Shown in pieces: positions 33,855 through 45,492 of a DNA stretch of 64,000 nt; position 1 is the first letter of the stretch, and each line of letters starts with the position of its first letter. Source of the DNA: Lolium rigidum (taxonomy: Eukaryota > Streptophyta > Magnoliopsida > Poales > Poaceae); NCBI RefSeq assembly GCF_022539505.1, contig NC_061513.1, positions 179,396,017-179,460,016 of the forward strand, read 5' to 3'. Below the pieces are notes generated by a model. It saw nothing but the letters and a program-made list of their open reading frames with translations. It did no database searches and was not told where the DNA came from. Both the position numbers and the translations under genes were made by a program.

Positions 33855-35250
33855 CAAGTCATTAAGTTCGTTTTTCTATAAGCTTTCGATACATAGTAAC
33901 CTAATCCTTCGACCATGAGATCGTGTAAATCACTTACACCGGATGGGTGCTTTGATTATATCAAACGCCACTTCGTTAATGGGTGGTTATAAAGATGGGA
34001 TTAAGTATTCTGAAATTATGAGTTGAAGCGCATGGATCAAGAGTGGGATTTGTCCATCCTGATGACGGATAGATATGCTCTGGGCCCTCTCGGTGGAATG
34101 TCATCTAATTAGCTTGCAAGCATGTGACAAGGTCACAAGAGATGGCATACCACGGTACGAGTAAAGGGTACTTATGGGTAACGAGGTTGAACTAGCTATA
34201 GAGATACGGATGATCGAACCTCGGATAAGTAAAACATCATGCAACAAAGGGAATCAGTATCGTATGTTAATGGTTTATTCGATCACGAAGTCATCGTTTA
34301 ATATATGGGGCCATTATGGATCCCTAGGTCCCGCTATTGGTTATTGATCAGAGAGGTGTCTCGATCATGTCCGCATAGTTCACGAACCGTAGGGTGACAC
34401 ACTTAAGGTTCGATGTCGTATAGTAGATATGGAATATGAGTTGGAGACCGAATATTGTTCAGAGTCTCGAATGGGATCCAGGACATCACAAGGAGGTCCG
34501 AAATGGTCCGGAGAATAAGATTCATATGAGGCAAGTTATTTTTCGGGGTTCGGAAAATTTCGGGAACTTTCCGGCGGAAGATCGGGAAGCTTCTAGAAGG
34601 TTTAGGAGGGGCCACCCATGGGACCACGACTCCGGGAGGGGCCACCTGAGCCGAGGGAGTGCAGCCCAGGCCAAATGGGCCAGGCGCACCAGCCCTCAAG
34701 GCCCAGGCTGGCCAACCCCCTAGGGTTTTATGGGAAACCCTAAAATATGAAAGGCTTGGGGGGGGGGAGGAAAGATCCCCCTCCGTCTTTCGCCGGCCCT
34801 AGATGGGTTTGCGCAAGGGGGGCAACCCTAGATGACCCCCCAGTATTAAAGAGGGGAGGGGTAACCGGCCATAGCCCCCCATCTGAAACCCTAATTGCCA
34901 CCTCTCCTCCCTCCTAGTTTCTCCTGCTCCGGCTTAGGCGAAGCCCTGCAGGAATTCTCCTCCACCAAAACCACCACGCCGTCGTGCTGCTGGGATTCCG
35001 AGGGGATCTACTCCTCTGCTGCCCGCTGGAACACCGAGTACGGAAGTGCTGCCGGATTGCAGCACCGGAAGGATCATCTACATCAACCACGAGATCTGAT
35101 CTCGTTAAGGATTTGGATCTTCGAGGGTTAGTCTCTCTTCTTTCTTGCTGCTCCGATCTCATAGATTAGATCTTGGCTTTTCCATAGATTGGATCTTGGT
35201 TTTATTCGTCTTTGCAGTAGATTTTTTTTTCTATGCAACGAACCCAACAG

Positions 35251-35263
35251 TGGTATCAGAGCC
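35251..35263 (+). other. Copia-C1 primer-binding site, tRNA-iMet
   Basis: TGGTATCAGAGCC, the standard plant copia primer site complementary to initiator tRNA-Met, one nucleotide after the LTR end. Confidence 0.92.
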
Positions 35264-37531
35264 AGGTCTATGCGTAGATTTGTTGCACGAGTAGAACACG
35301 ATGGTTTTGTGGGTGTTGATGCTTTTTTTGTAATTTGCTTTTCATGTACTTTGCATCTTGCGGGATGGTGGGATGAAGCATCCCGGGCTAACCATACATG
35401 GTTGCTCACATGAAACCTACTCCACACTTGACATGCAACTTGTATTGCATAAGTGGCTCTGCGGGTGTCTGTCTCTCTCACCATAGTTAAGATCCAATTT
35501 ACAATCTGCACTTCATAACACTTGTATCAGCGTTGTGGTCCTTGTTCGTAGGTAAGATCGGATCTTATTCGAAAGCCCCAAGCCACGTAAAATATGCAAA
35601 GAAAATTAGAGGCGTCTAACTTGTTTTTGCAGGGGCATGTGATGTGATATGGTCATTATGTGATTATGTTTATATTTTATGTAAGAGATGATCGTTACTG
35701 TAATATGTCAACCGACAGGAGCCTAATGGTTGTCCTTATTGTTTCATGACAGGCGTGTCAATCCCCATGTAATAGCTTTATTTCATTACTATGAGTTAGT
35801 AGTTGTAATAGTTTCTATGGATGGTGGACAACCATGAAGCGGTGCCATTGACCTTGGCGCAGTGTTGGTGATGATGGAGATCATCCTCGTGTGCTTTGGA
35901 GACGGAGATCAAAGGCACAAGAAGAAAAGGCCATATCATATCACATTATCCATGCATGTGATGTTTATCCTTTTATGCATCTTATTTTGCTTAGATCGCG
36001 ATGGTAGCATTATAAGATGATCCCTCACATTAATATCAAGATAATAAAGTGTTCTCCCCTCGTATGCACCGTTACAAAAGTTAGTCGTTTTGAAGCATCT
36101 CGTGATGATCGGATGTCATAGACTCTACGTTCACATACAACGGGTGTAAGGCATGTTGCACACGTGAAAATACTTGTGTTTGCTTGACGAGCCTACCATG
36201 TACAGACATGGCCTCGGAACACAGAAACCGAAAGGTTGAACACGAGTCATATAGATGATATGATCAACACGTTGATGTGCACCACTGAAACTACATCATC
36301 TCACGTGATGATCGGACTTGGTGTAGTGAATTTGGATCGTGTGCCACTAAACAACGATGATCGATGTTGAATTAAGTGGGAGTTCATTAGTAATTTGATT
36401 AAAACTTGAACTAATTATCCTGAACACAGTCTGAATTGTATTTTGAATTAATTTTATAGAATTGGCATCCAGTATGTACCATGCACTAGTCTTGTAATTG
36501 AGATAGAAACACTGTTAAATCTGACAAGTAACTTTACAGACTGGTACCGTATTTTTAAATAATCAAGAAATGATTAAGTCCTATTGCAAACTTTTTGTAA
36601 TCCTCAAATTGCTAATTCGAAGAGCAATGGTTTCAATTAGTATCTAAAATTATCTTGTCTTCGTGAAACTTGATGTTCAAATCCATTTGAAAAGTAAGGA
36701 GCTGAAAAGTTTGTTTTTAGAAATAAGCAAGGTGTGAGATATATGTGATATCTAAGACCTTATTACAAGATGATATAATATAATTTAGTGAGACTACATA
36801 AACTCATAAATTTTATGGGAATGTACGAAGGTTGAATACGCTGGGTGTCCTGATCCTCCAACTATTTGGGCACTAACATTATTCATGTATCCACATATAA
36901 ACTATAGTGGCTTCATCATGAAGTTTTCATGATTTGATGGATAAAATTGCAAGTGAAATGATTCATCACATTAAAAGATTACTAATAGTGAAATCCGGAA
37001 CACTTATCATGTGATGATCAACTTTAAAGTACGAACCTCGAGGTTATTGGTATTTGACCAACAAACCTAGAAGTTATTGATGTTGAGTGTTTTCTGAAAT
37101 ATGAGGAAAGTCGAAAGAAAAAATACAAAAGATTTTGGCAAAAAGAAAGAATATACTAGAAAGTCTAGCTCAAGTGTATATGGATGATATACATGTTATG
37201 AATGTATTTTTTGATTGATCACATAATGTAATTCTTGGGTATTTGTACCATATTTGTTGGTATGAGATTTCATACAATACAACACAATACAAGAATACAA
37301 TGGCCTAACTGACTGACAAGGAATGTGGTAACAATGCACGTCTTAAACAAAATAAATTGTTATTACGTTCATCGTTGGCATTCTACCTAGCCCTTGAGAT
37401 TTATTATAAATAATAGTTTGCTCTAGTCAAATAAAAGCAATGAGTTGTTCAAATTATGACCATACTCCATGTACGATGAATAAGTTATTATAAATCTTAA
37501 TGGTGAAACACACATGCATAACACTAACGCT
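35264..37531 (+). mobile_element. Copia-C1 leader and non-coding interior, no gag
   Basis: From 35264 to about 36400 the sequence is colinear with the copia-C2 leader on the other strand (57198-56016), for example the GAGTAGAACACGATGG, CCTTTTATGCATCTTAT and GACGAGCCTACCATGTACAG phrases. At the point where C2 starts gag (ATGGCGACC), C1 instead continues into AT-rich DNA with no long ORF. The remaining 1.1 kb shows no copia motif I can identify. This fits a non-autonomous BARE/Angela derivative. It is cut at 37531 by a Harbinger element. Confidence 0.75.
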
Positions 37532-37876
37532 GAGCATCTTCAATCACGTCCCCCAAAGCGTCCCCCAAATTGCGCCGGATCGAGCGTTTGGTGGACGTTG
37601 TTGTTTCGTGCCGCATTTGGGGGACGTCGCTACCCAGTTGCGCTTCCCAAACGAGACCCTACTTTTTTGTTAGAGTATTTTAATACACAACTATTTTATT
37701 AAACATTGCATACAAATAAATATGTTTGCTAAATTGTTTTCAAATTAAAATACAACAAATAATAAGAAACTAAATAAATATAATAAAATTTGGGCTAGAT
37801 CAAGGCGCCGTTGCATTTGCTGATAATCCTTTAACCCTCCACAGATGCTCAACGAGATCATGTTAACGTTGCTCCT

Positions 37877-38095
37877 AAATATTGATGTCACGGATCTCTG
37901 CGTGCATGGCGAGGAAATCAACAAAATATGCATGCACCTCACGATCAATCTCTGCAAGAGGGCCTTGACACTCATAGGGACCAACATGTGTCATGGCCCT
38001 ATTCTTGCAGTCATCCTCGATGAACTTATTGTGCATGATCACACAAGCCTGCATCACCTCCCACATTTGGCCGTGAGACCAGCTTGCCGGCGCAT
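37877..38095 (-). pseudogene. Harb-1 transposase, C-terminal part
   Basis: Reads WSHGQMWEVMQACVIMHNKF, the conserved C-terminal block of PIF/Harbinger DDE transposases (DDE_Tnp_4 type), then EIDREVHAYFVDFLAMHAEI and stops at 37877. The codons before Trp lie 12.3 kb away on the far side of the CACTA (CGGTACCCTGCT, Arg-Tyr-Pro-Ala). A 14-bp stretch GCTTGCCGGCGCAT of CACTA-like sequence sits between this block and the CACTA end. Confidence 0.8.
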
Positions 38096-38368
38096 CACTA
38101 CTAGGGAAAGGCCCATTGCCGGCGCACCTAAAACCCCCATTGCCGGCGCACCACGAGCCCGCCGGTGCGAACGCGCCGGTGATAAACGGACACTGCCGGC
38201 GCACCAGGTAGTGCGCCGGCGATATCTCTGCTGCTGCCGGCGCACCACCCTGCTTCGCCGGCAAAGATCTATTCCACCGGCGCACTATCGGGTGCGCCGG
38301 CAGTAGTGCTTCCAGACCGGCGAATGCCACGTGCGCCGGCAATGTGTCATTTAGGTGCGCCGGCAATT
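38076..38368. repeat. CACTA left subterminal repeats
   Basis: About ten copies, in both orientations, of a short unit built on TTGCCGGCGCACC or GGTGCGCCGGCAA. They are the subterminal repeats that TNPA-type proteins bind in En/Spm elements. Minus- and plus-strand ORFs across the array (37845-38366) are artefacts of the repeats. Confidence 0.85.
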
Positions 38369-38954
38369 AATTCGAAAATTCTTTTTTCCACTTTTTTCCA
38401 AGCATATTACAATACAATTTTGACAGACATATTACAATACATATTTGACAAAGCATATACGGTATTACATGCAATATGAGAAGCACATAGAGAGCCAAGT
38501 TTCATTTCGGTATCGGTACACAAATACGCAAGTCTCGTTTCGGAATGTGTTGATTCATACAACACACATGTGCATATGCAACACCGAACAGCGAAGTTTC
38601 ACAAAGTTAGAAGTCTTGGTACATAGTCGTCACAAGTATCGTCATACACCTCACAATGTAGGTCCTAACCTAAACTAGAATCACATAGAACATGACCAAC
38701 ATGGTCATGACCATCATCACGAAGGCCATGGTCTTCATCCGGTTCCTCCTCATGTCCCTCATCTCTCCCGCTAGATAACGGGCGTATCTTCCTTCCGCCT
38801 CCACCCTAGTGGGGTATCCCTTGTAGCTGTTGCCGCTGAAACGGTGCACTCTGTCTCCGACGAGTCCTCCCGATCGTCGTAGACTCCAGGAACCCTCCCT
38901 TGTACACGACATATGTCGTCGGCATCTCCATTCACAAGACAAGTAAAACGTTAG

Positions 38955-39390
38955 TACCAATGCAATGAACAAGTGCCAACTCAAATAAGAGACAAGTAGT
39001 ATGAACTAAATAGCATGTGCCTCATACTTTGTTGGTCGAAATAAATAATAACATACAGGGATGGGGTCAGTGAGGCTAGGTAGGATGCACAATAGATTGA
39101 TATTTGTGGCCATCACACCAAGCCTCACTGGCCCCACCCCGGAGTGTACAAGTGACCGAACATTTTAATCATCAGCCAATGCAATTAAGAAGTGCGAACT
39201 CAAATAGAAGACAAGTAGTACGAATTAAATAGCGTGCCTCATACTTTGTCGGTCGAAACAAATATTAACATCCAGGGATGGAGTCGAGTGAGAGGCTAGG
39301 TAGGATGCACAATAGATTGATACTTGTGGCCGTCGCACCAAGGCTCACTGGCTCCACCCCCGAGTGTACGATTGACCGAACATTCTAATC
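38955..39390. repeat. Two tandem copies of a 217-bp unit
   Basis: CAGGGATGG occurs at 39056 and again at 39273, and the flanking sequence (AAGTAGTA, CTCATACTTTGT, GGCTAGGTAGGATGCACAAT, GACCGAACATT) repeats in the same order. Inside each copy GGTCAGTGAGGCT and AGCCTCACTGGCCCC (or diverged versions) form an inverted pair. The repeats lie downstream of the TNPA-position gene. Confidence 0.8.
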
Positions 39391-39603
39391 ATCGGCGAAC
39401 TCCAAATACGAGGCAAGTAGTGGTCGAGTAAATGCAAATAATTATTAAGCTATGTACGCCATAATCTTGAAATATATAGCAAAGTAAATGAAACTACGGA
39501 CACATGTTCACATGCACATTCATACAACTAAATAAAAGCAACTACTCGATTCTATGGGAATATATAACAATTATTACAGTACGGAAGTTCAAGGACATAT
39601 CGT

Positions 39604-42600
39604 TCAAGCTTTAGCAAGTGTTCCCGTCGTAGGATCAGGTTGTACGCCTAGGGGGAATGGACGGCAGCCCTCAAGCGAGTTGAACGGCCTCTCATCACGC
39701 GACATCTCCAAGCGGAGGTCTATCTCGTCATTAGGTGGTAGACCATAGCCGTAGAAGAACTCGCCAGACCTATTGTTGACATCCTGCAGGATTATCGTGC
39801 AAATGAACTGCTGGATGCGACCCCGGTTCTTTCTAATCTCTCTATCGGGGACATCCGCCATGTTTGCAAACCTGTTTCGAGATTATCCGGCAGCAACATG
39901 TCATCTGCGTACTTTATGTACTCCTCGCATCCGAAGGATGGCGTACCACGCGTCCATCCCATTGTCGGGCGTCGACTGCCCGAGGCGGGGAAGTTGGTTG
40001 TGTGGGTTAAGACGAAGCCTCCTCGGGATTTCCTCTCTACTTTGAGGGGGCCTGCCTTGTTGGCGAAGCCGGTGAGAGCATCATTGAGAAGGGCCACGAT
40101 GTGGGAGTAGTCTTTCTTGCGGTCCCTACCCGAGTCGAGATAGGCGCATGCGAGTGTTGCGGGTGCACGACGATGAGGGTGCAGAACTTGTCTCTGCGGA
40201 AAACGCACGGATTAACCTTTGGAAATGCAAATGGAGATATAGGATAGAATGGTGATGGGGGACTAGCGAGTGATTACTTACTCGGGGAAGTAAGGGATGA
40301 GAATGGCGCCCTTCTTAATGTTCGCCAGCATGAAATCCTCGACCTGCTTGGGTGGCAATCGCGCGATCCCCGGGGTTGCGGATGATGCTCTCCCGCATAT
40401 AGAAGGGGTCCATGATCGCGATGGTCGGCGTCCCCTCCTTAACAATGCTGGGAAGACATGCTAAGAGCAACTAGGCGAACCACACTAAAGTGGAGCGCTT
40501 GCATGCGATAGATGCTGAAGATGTCGTTGAACCGGATGAAGCACAAGTCCGCGGGGTACTTCTCGACGAAGTTCATGCCGGTTGGCACCTTCGCCACGAA
40601 GAGAGGGTAACCGAGGATCTTTTGATTTGAGAAGAAGGTTCTCCACATGCAAGACAGTCTCATGCAAGCTCCTCATATCCGGGGTGAGTTTCTTCACGAC
40701 ATGCTCCGGCAGCATCGGTTGACCCAAGTGATGCGAGAGGTCGCCAATTGTTTGGCAACTTGTCAAGGAGTGGGACCTTGTCCTTGGATTTGGCCGCCGC
40801 CGCCTTGTCTTGGGCGTCCTTCTTATTTGCCCTCTTCCTCTTCTTGGGTTGTAGTGCTGGACCATCCATCGCCGTAGTGGCCGTAGCACGGAGTGTGTTT
40901 GGGCTCAACATATTTTTGACGGCGGCGGTGGCGACCTCCTCGGGATTTTCCGCCTCATCGGCCGTTTCTTGAGAATCGAACAGCTTCTTGGAGCACACAT
41001 ATTTGAAGCCCGGCGCATCCTCATGGACAACTTGTGAAGACGTAGGAATATCCCATTGGAAGTTGTCACGTTCATATTCCTCGGCCTCTGGCGCAGCTGG
41101 CTGTTGTGGTGGGGCGCCGACCTCCGGCGCAGCTGGCCGTTCGGTGGGGCGATGACCACGGGCGCCGCCGGCTGTCGTGGAGGGACGCCGACATGTGGCG
41201 CCGCAAGGTGCTTGTCTTTGCTTGCCGTCGACCCCGAGTAGGTGTTGATCCGAATTAGGGTCTTCGGCCATAGCAGTAGCCAACCCTTCGGTGAGGCCAG
41301 ATTCAACGGGCTATCGTCATCGGCACCATGCGGTTGATTAGGAGGAAACAAATCCTCATAGCCCGGTAACGCCCGATCCACTTCAACCCGGTAAACGTCA
41401 TCCGCCATATCTCGTGTGTGCCACTTCTTATCCAGGGGCCGAATGATGGACCCCCTCGCGACGTCTTTGAGTTCGTCGTTTACTCTCATCAAAAAGGTGC
41501 ATGGCGTCGAGAGCGCCTGCGAGAACATGTGTATGGCGTTAGAGAGAGGGCAAGGATGACGAAACTAATATATTAACTTGATGTACACATTAGTTAATTA
41601 CCGTGAGGGCGTTGAGCTCGGCTAATGTCGACGGGCCAGCACATGCGGCGGCGGGCGTGCAAGTGACGGAGGGGCTGCTACCCGGCATGGACGGTGAATC
41701 CCTAGCACCGGCGACATTGCCGGCGGCCGGAGGAGTCTCCATTATAACATTGTCATTGCCGGCGGACGGCGGCACCATCGAGTTGCTGCCGTTGAAGCTA
41801 ACCACTTGCATTTTCGGGGGGGGCCTTGTTTGCCACCCTCATACCACGCTTGCATAGCGTTGAAATCTGCTTGGACTCCGGCGGCGACTTCAGCTTTGAC
41901 TTCGAGTACGAGTGTAGCTTTGAGTTGCGGTACCAGTTGCGGTACCAAACCAGCTTGGACTTGGGCTAGGATTGACTCCCTCATTTGCTCCGCCTCCCGC
42001 TGCTTCCTCTCATTACGCGCATTTTTATCGGCCGCAGACGACAAGCCATAGTGACCATGCTTGTAGCCTGTACCGGCGCCAGCCACACGGCCTCTATGCG
42101 GCCTTCTCGTCGGTGAATGCTCATTAACGATGTTTAGCGCCCGTACGAGAGGCTTGTCCCGAGCTACCCTGCCCGTCGACGCTCGGGACGAGGAGCCTTC
42201 GTCACCTTGGGAGGCTTGAGAAAGTCTTTGTCTTTCTTCTTCCTCGCGGAAGAAACGCGAACCATTTAGAAATGTTGCTACTATTATATGAACGATACTT
42301 GATCTAATAAAACCGGTAAATTGCTTACCAGTTTTTCTCCAACGCCAGGACCTTACGGTCGTTCGTGAACCAAATTATGTCGGTTACGACCTTCGGGTCC
42401 GTGACAAGTTCCCCGGTTAGTTTCTTCTTATGGTACCGGGACCTGATGAATCTTCTTTCAAGCGGGTCCTTGTACTTGAGCCAGGGGTTCTCAATGCCGG
42501 CATTTACATACGCCTCGTCCTCCTTCGCCCAATAGGGCTCCTTTCCCTCGTACCCACGGCTCCCAAGGTTGTGGTTGCCGATGTTAAGCTCCCGCATTTC

Positions 42601-43361
42601 CTTCCCCCACAACTTGCGATTCTTGGTTGCTTGTAGCTCTTCATTGGCCACAAAAGCATCAAAGTCCGCCTGGGTGACATGCGGAAAGGCGGAGTGGACC
42701 TCTTCGAAACCTTTGCCCTCAGCAATCAGCCTCCGCACCATGTACTTATAGCTGCTGAGGTGTTTGGTGAACTTCAGGAGGGCTTGTGAGTTCACAATGT
42801 TGTTGGTTTGATGGCTGGAGGCGTAGTCGCCTAGGAACTTGTATCGTGCGTGCAACCTCGCAATGAGCTGGGCTCGCAAAGGCGCTTTGCTCTCAGCTCG
42901 GAGGTCCGTCTCGTTGAGATTGACGACCTCTCGGAGGATACATGCCGGTTGGTTGCCGTACCCCTTGGCAACATCCTTAGGCAACACCGGCAAACCACTG
43001 GCGGGGTCCACCTCTGTGACTGTGTCTCTGCCGGTGCCGACCGTGTTTTGGCGCCTTGCCTTCCGCGGCCTCTTGGCTCCACTTGTCCCGGTGCCACTAC
43101 TCCCGGCGGCGGCGCTAGGATCGTCGCCGCTTGTCTCGCCGCCACCCCGGCGGCGCCGGTTGCCTCATCGCCGCTAGGCTCGTAGGTACTACCCCGGCGG
43201 CGGCGCTTGCCTCGTTGCCGCTCGGCTCGTCGGCACTACCCCCGGCGGCATCCTCCATCTCATGGTCCTCGTCGCCGCCAACACCAGGCGGCCTCGGCAT
43301 CCTCCTCCGTCCTAAAGAAGTGCCTATTGTAGTGCTCCTCTAACTCTTCTTGAGACGACAT
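39604..43361 (-). pseudogene. CACTA accessory gene at the TNPA position, broken
   Basis: The likely start is MSSQEELEEHYNR at 43361, with a frameshift after about 20 codons (continuing as MPRPPGVGGDEDHEMEDAAG). The best block (43011-42325, 228 aa) holds LIARLHARYKFLGDYA, YKYMVRRLIAEGKG, FVANEELQATKNRKLWGKEM and YEGKEPYWAKEDE. Next come a charged helical segment (42086-41742), an Ala/Pro-rich linker with KKRKRANKKDAQDKAAAAKS (about 40800) and a C-terminal part (40663-39604) with FIRFNDIFSIYRMQALHFSV, ACAYLDSGRDRKKDY and EYIKYADDMLLPDNLETGLQ. The last part resembles the Ulp1/C48-like domain carried by some plant CACTA elements; the catalytic Cys is not evident. Introns and frameshifts cannot be fully told apart. 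In En/Spm, TNPA binds subterminal repeats; that role is inferred from position only. Confidence 0.65.
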
Positions 43362-43397
43362 GGTGGCTTGCACTAATAGAAGACGAAAAAGAGTTAG

Positions 43398-43505
43398 AAT
43401 TCACGGAAAAATTCGGCATGACCTTTGCTAAAAATTGGTCATGCCGAGTGCTAGAATTGCCGGAACGGAAATGAATCGACATTCCGGCACTCAATAGCAA
43501 CTCAA
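43398..43505 (-). promoter_or_regulatory. Leader upstream of the CACTA accessory gene, shared with TNP2
   Basis: Phrases in order on the plus strand: TTCACGGAAAAATTCGGCAT, then GACCTT, GAATTGCCGGAACGGAAA, GAATCGACATTCCGGC and AGCAACTCA. The same order occurs at 49497-49612 next to the TNP2 start. The segment ends about 40 bp upstream of the start codon, so it is likely a 5' leader or proximal promoter common to both genes. Confidence 0.6.
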
Positions 43506-43550
43506 TCCCTGTAACAGAAATGCAATTCACATATAGGAATTTTCTCCAAT

Positions 43551-43703
43551 TACATAACTCAAAATGTAGCAGCAACAATAGTAGCAGAAACATCTTAACT
43601 CTCAAGTTACATAACTCAAAATGTAGCAGCAACAATAGTAGCAGAAACATCTTAACTCTCAAGTTACATAACTCAAAATGTAGCAGCAACAATAGTAGCA
43701 AAT
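43551..43703. repeat. 57-bp tandem repeat, 2.7 copies
   Basis: TACATAACTCAAAATGTAGC begins at 43551, 43608 and 43665, an exact 57-bp period with almost no divergence. It sits just upstream of the accessory gene leader. ORFs across it are repeat artefacts. Confidence 0.92.
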
Positions 43704-43709
43704 AGTAGC

Positions 43710-45120
43710 AGCAGCATTGCATGTACTACAACCAGTATAGTGAGCATTTTACATCCCTGGCATCCCTGGCAGCATTACTGCTTAATTACAACAGAAATTC
43801 ACATATATGATACATGTGTCTTCTCCAACAAACAGTGCCAAACAGAGCTTGTACATCAACACCATGCTACTCTCTGGCTACATAATTAAAACGAGTGCTA
43901 AACAGAGCTTGTACCCACTTATACAAAATACACTAGGTACCTTATCATTTTCATTTTGTTTTAAATGAACCAGATAAGGAACATAGCACCAATTTTCATT
44001 TTCTTTTAAATGAACCAGAGAAGCTCACATGTGTCATTTTAGCAAACCGAGAGAGCAAAACCAGAGAGCATTCTTTTTTGGCGGTGAGCATGAGCATGAG
44101 CAGTAGCATTTCAAAACCATTTCAAAATCTTTATTTGCAACCGAGTGAGCATCAACATGAGCATTCATTTCATTTCCATTTCCATTTTAAATAGTGAAGT
44201 AGCAATAGTGAACTAAACCAGAGAACTATTTTAAATGAACCAGTAGCATTTCCATTTCATTTACACTATAATAAAAAACCCCAACTCAATTTCTTTTTTC
44301 AACAGCACTTAGTATATAAAGCATTTTATTAAAGCATTTTATTTTTATTGCTAACATAATTTGACAGTAGCATGAGCATGAGAGCATAAATGGCAGAGAG
44401 CATTTTCTCTGGTTAAGGGAACATATAAATGTTGAGAATAACATGTATTTTACAATAGCATGGACCATTTTCTTGCTACTTCTAGCATTCTTGGCTAACC
44501 CTAACACTTGGCTAACCCTAACCCTAGCATTCTTGGCTAACCCTAACCCTAACATTTAAATGTATGCCTAACCCTAACACTTGCTACTGCTAGCATTCTT
44601 GGCCAATTAACTAAACAAAATCAATTTTCATTTTAGCTACTGCAAGTAAAATCAATTTTGAGCCAAACCTCTATTTCATTTTCTTTTTTTGGCAGTAGGT
44701 AATGATGCATTTTCATTTTGAACCAAATTAATTTACAACCGGTGAGCATGCATGAGCATTTTGAACTAAACAATTGGGCATTTTTAACCGAGTAGCAATT
44801 TATGGCAGCATTTTTAGTGCTAGCAAATTTTATTAACTAAACCTACTAAATTATTTTAACTAGAGAACCATCATATTATTATGAACATACCTAAAAAACA
44901 TGAAAAGTAGCACTGAAAATCCCCATTTTTTGCTACTGCATTTCATCATTTAATTTCAAACCAGAGAATGAATTCATTGTAGTGCTCTCTCAAAATTTCA
45001 AACCATAGAATGAATATGAGTGCATTTCATCATTTGCTACTGCATTTCATCATTTGCTACTGAATTTCATCATTTAATTTCAAACCAGAAAATTTCAAAT
45101 TGATGATTTTAGTATGAACC
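43710..45120. other. CACTA intergenic AT-rich region
   Basis: No coding region. It is full of short diverged repeats such as AAATGAACCAGAG and CATTTCATCATTTGCTACTG. A short CTAACCCTAACCCTAG-type cluster at 44498-44580 looks telomere-like but uses a 6-bp unit and is embedded in the element. Confidence 0.6.
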
Positions 45121-45129
45121 CTAACATTG

Positions 45130-45490
45130 AAAAAGCAATGGGGGCGAGAGGGGATTGGGGGCGGAGGGGGATTGGGGGCGAGAGGGGTGGACGTGCCGAC
45201 TACCGGCAGGGGTCGACGGCGGCGGCTAGCGGCAGGTACGGGTCTCCTGTCTCCTGCTCCTGCTCCTCCTCTCTGTGGCGGCTGGCGAGCGGCGGATCCG
45301 ACGGCGGCGGTGGATCCGACAGCGGCGGCGGCTCCTCCTCGACAGCGGCGGCGGCTCCTCCTCGACAGCGGAGGCAGGTGGTGGGGGGCTGGTGGTGCAG
45401 AACGGCGGGTGGCGGCGCTGGCGGGTGGTCGTCGTCGTCGGTACGGGGAAGATGTGAGGAAGAGGAAGAGAGAGATAGCACGCGCAGCGG
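45130..45490. repeat. GC-rich simple-repeat island in the CACTA
   Basis: Stretches of GGGGGATTGGGGGCG and of CGGCGGCGGCTCCTCCTCGA repeated two to three times. Overlapping GC-rich ORFs on both strands (about 60-126 aa) are low-complexity and not supported as genes. It directly abuts the inverted repeat at 45493. Confidence 0.6.
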
Positions 45491-45492
45491 TT

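Larger units (their letters stand above)
25651..35249 (+). mobile_element. Copia-C1 5' LTR (BARE/Angela/WIS type), split by gypsy-X3
   Basis: The LTR opens TGTTGGAGATATGCCC at 25651 and closes AACCCAACA at 35249; this start is characteristic of Triticeae BARE-1/Angela/WIS elements. Its real sequence is 25651-25942 plus 33860-35249, about 1.68 kb, the usual LTR size of that group. Gypsy-X3 sits between, with the duplicated pentamer CAAGT. The downstream part ends in a GC-rich leader with ORFs at 34400-35170 that are LTR-derived. A primer-binding site for tRNA-iMet follows. Confidence 0.9.

Noticed and set aside
37845..38306. 153-codon plus-strand ORF
   Set aside because: It is antisense to the Harbinger transposase C-terminus and then runs into CACTA terminal repeats.
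38060..38370. Spaced direct and inverted repeats that might suggest a CRISPR array
   Set aside because: Plant nuclear context, both orientations, irregular spacing, and location at a CACTA terminus show they are subterminal repeats.
44498..44580. Telomere-like CCCTAA cluster
   Set aside because: Only a few irregular 6-bp units, not the plant 7-bp repeat, inside a CACTA element; no sign of an interstitial telomere.
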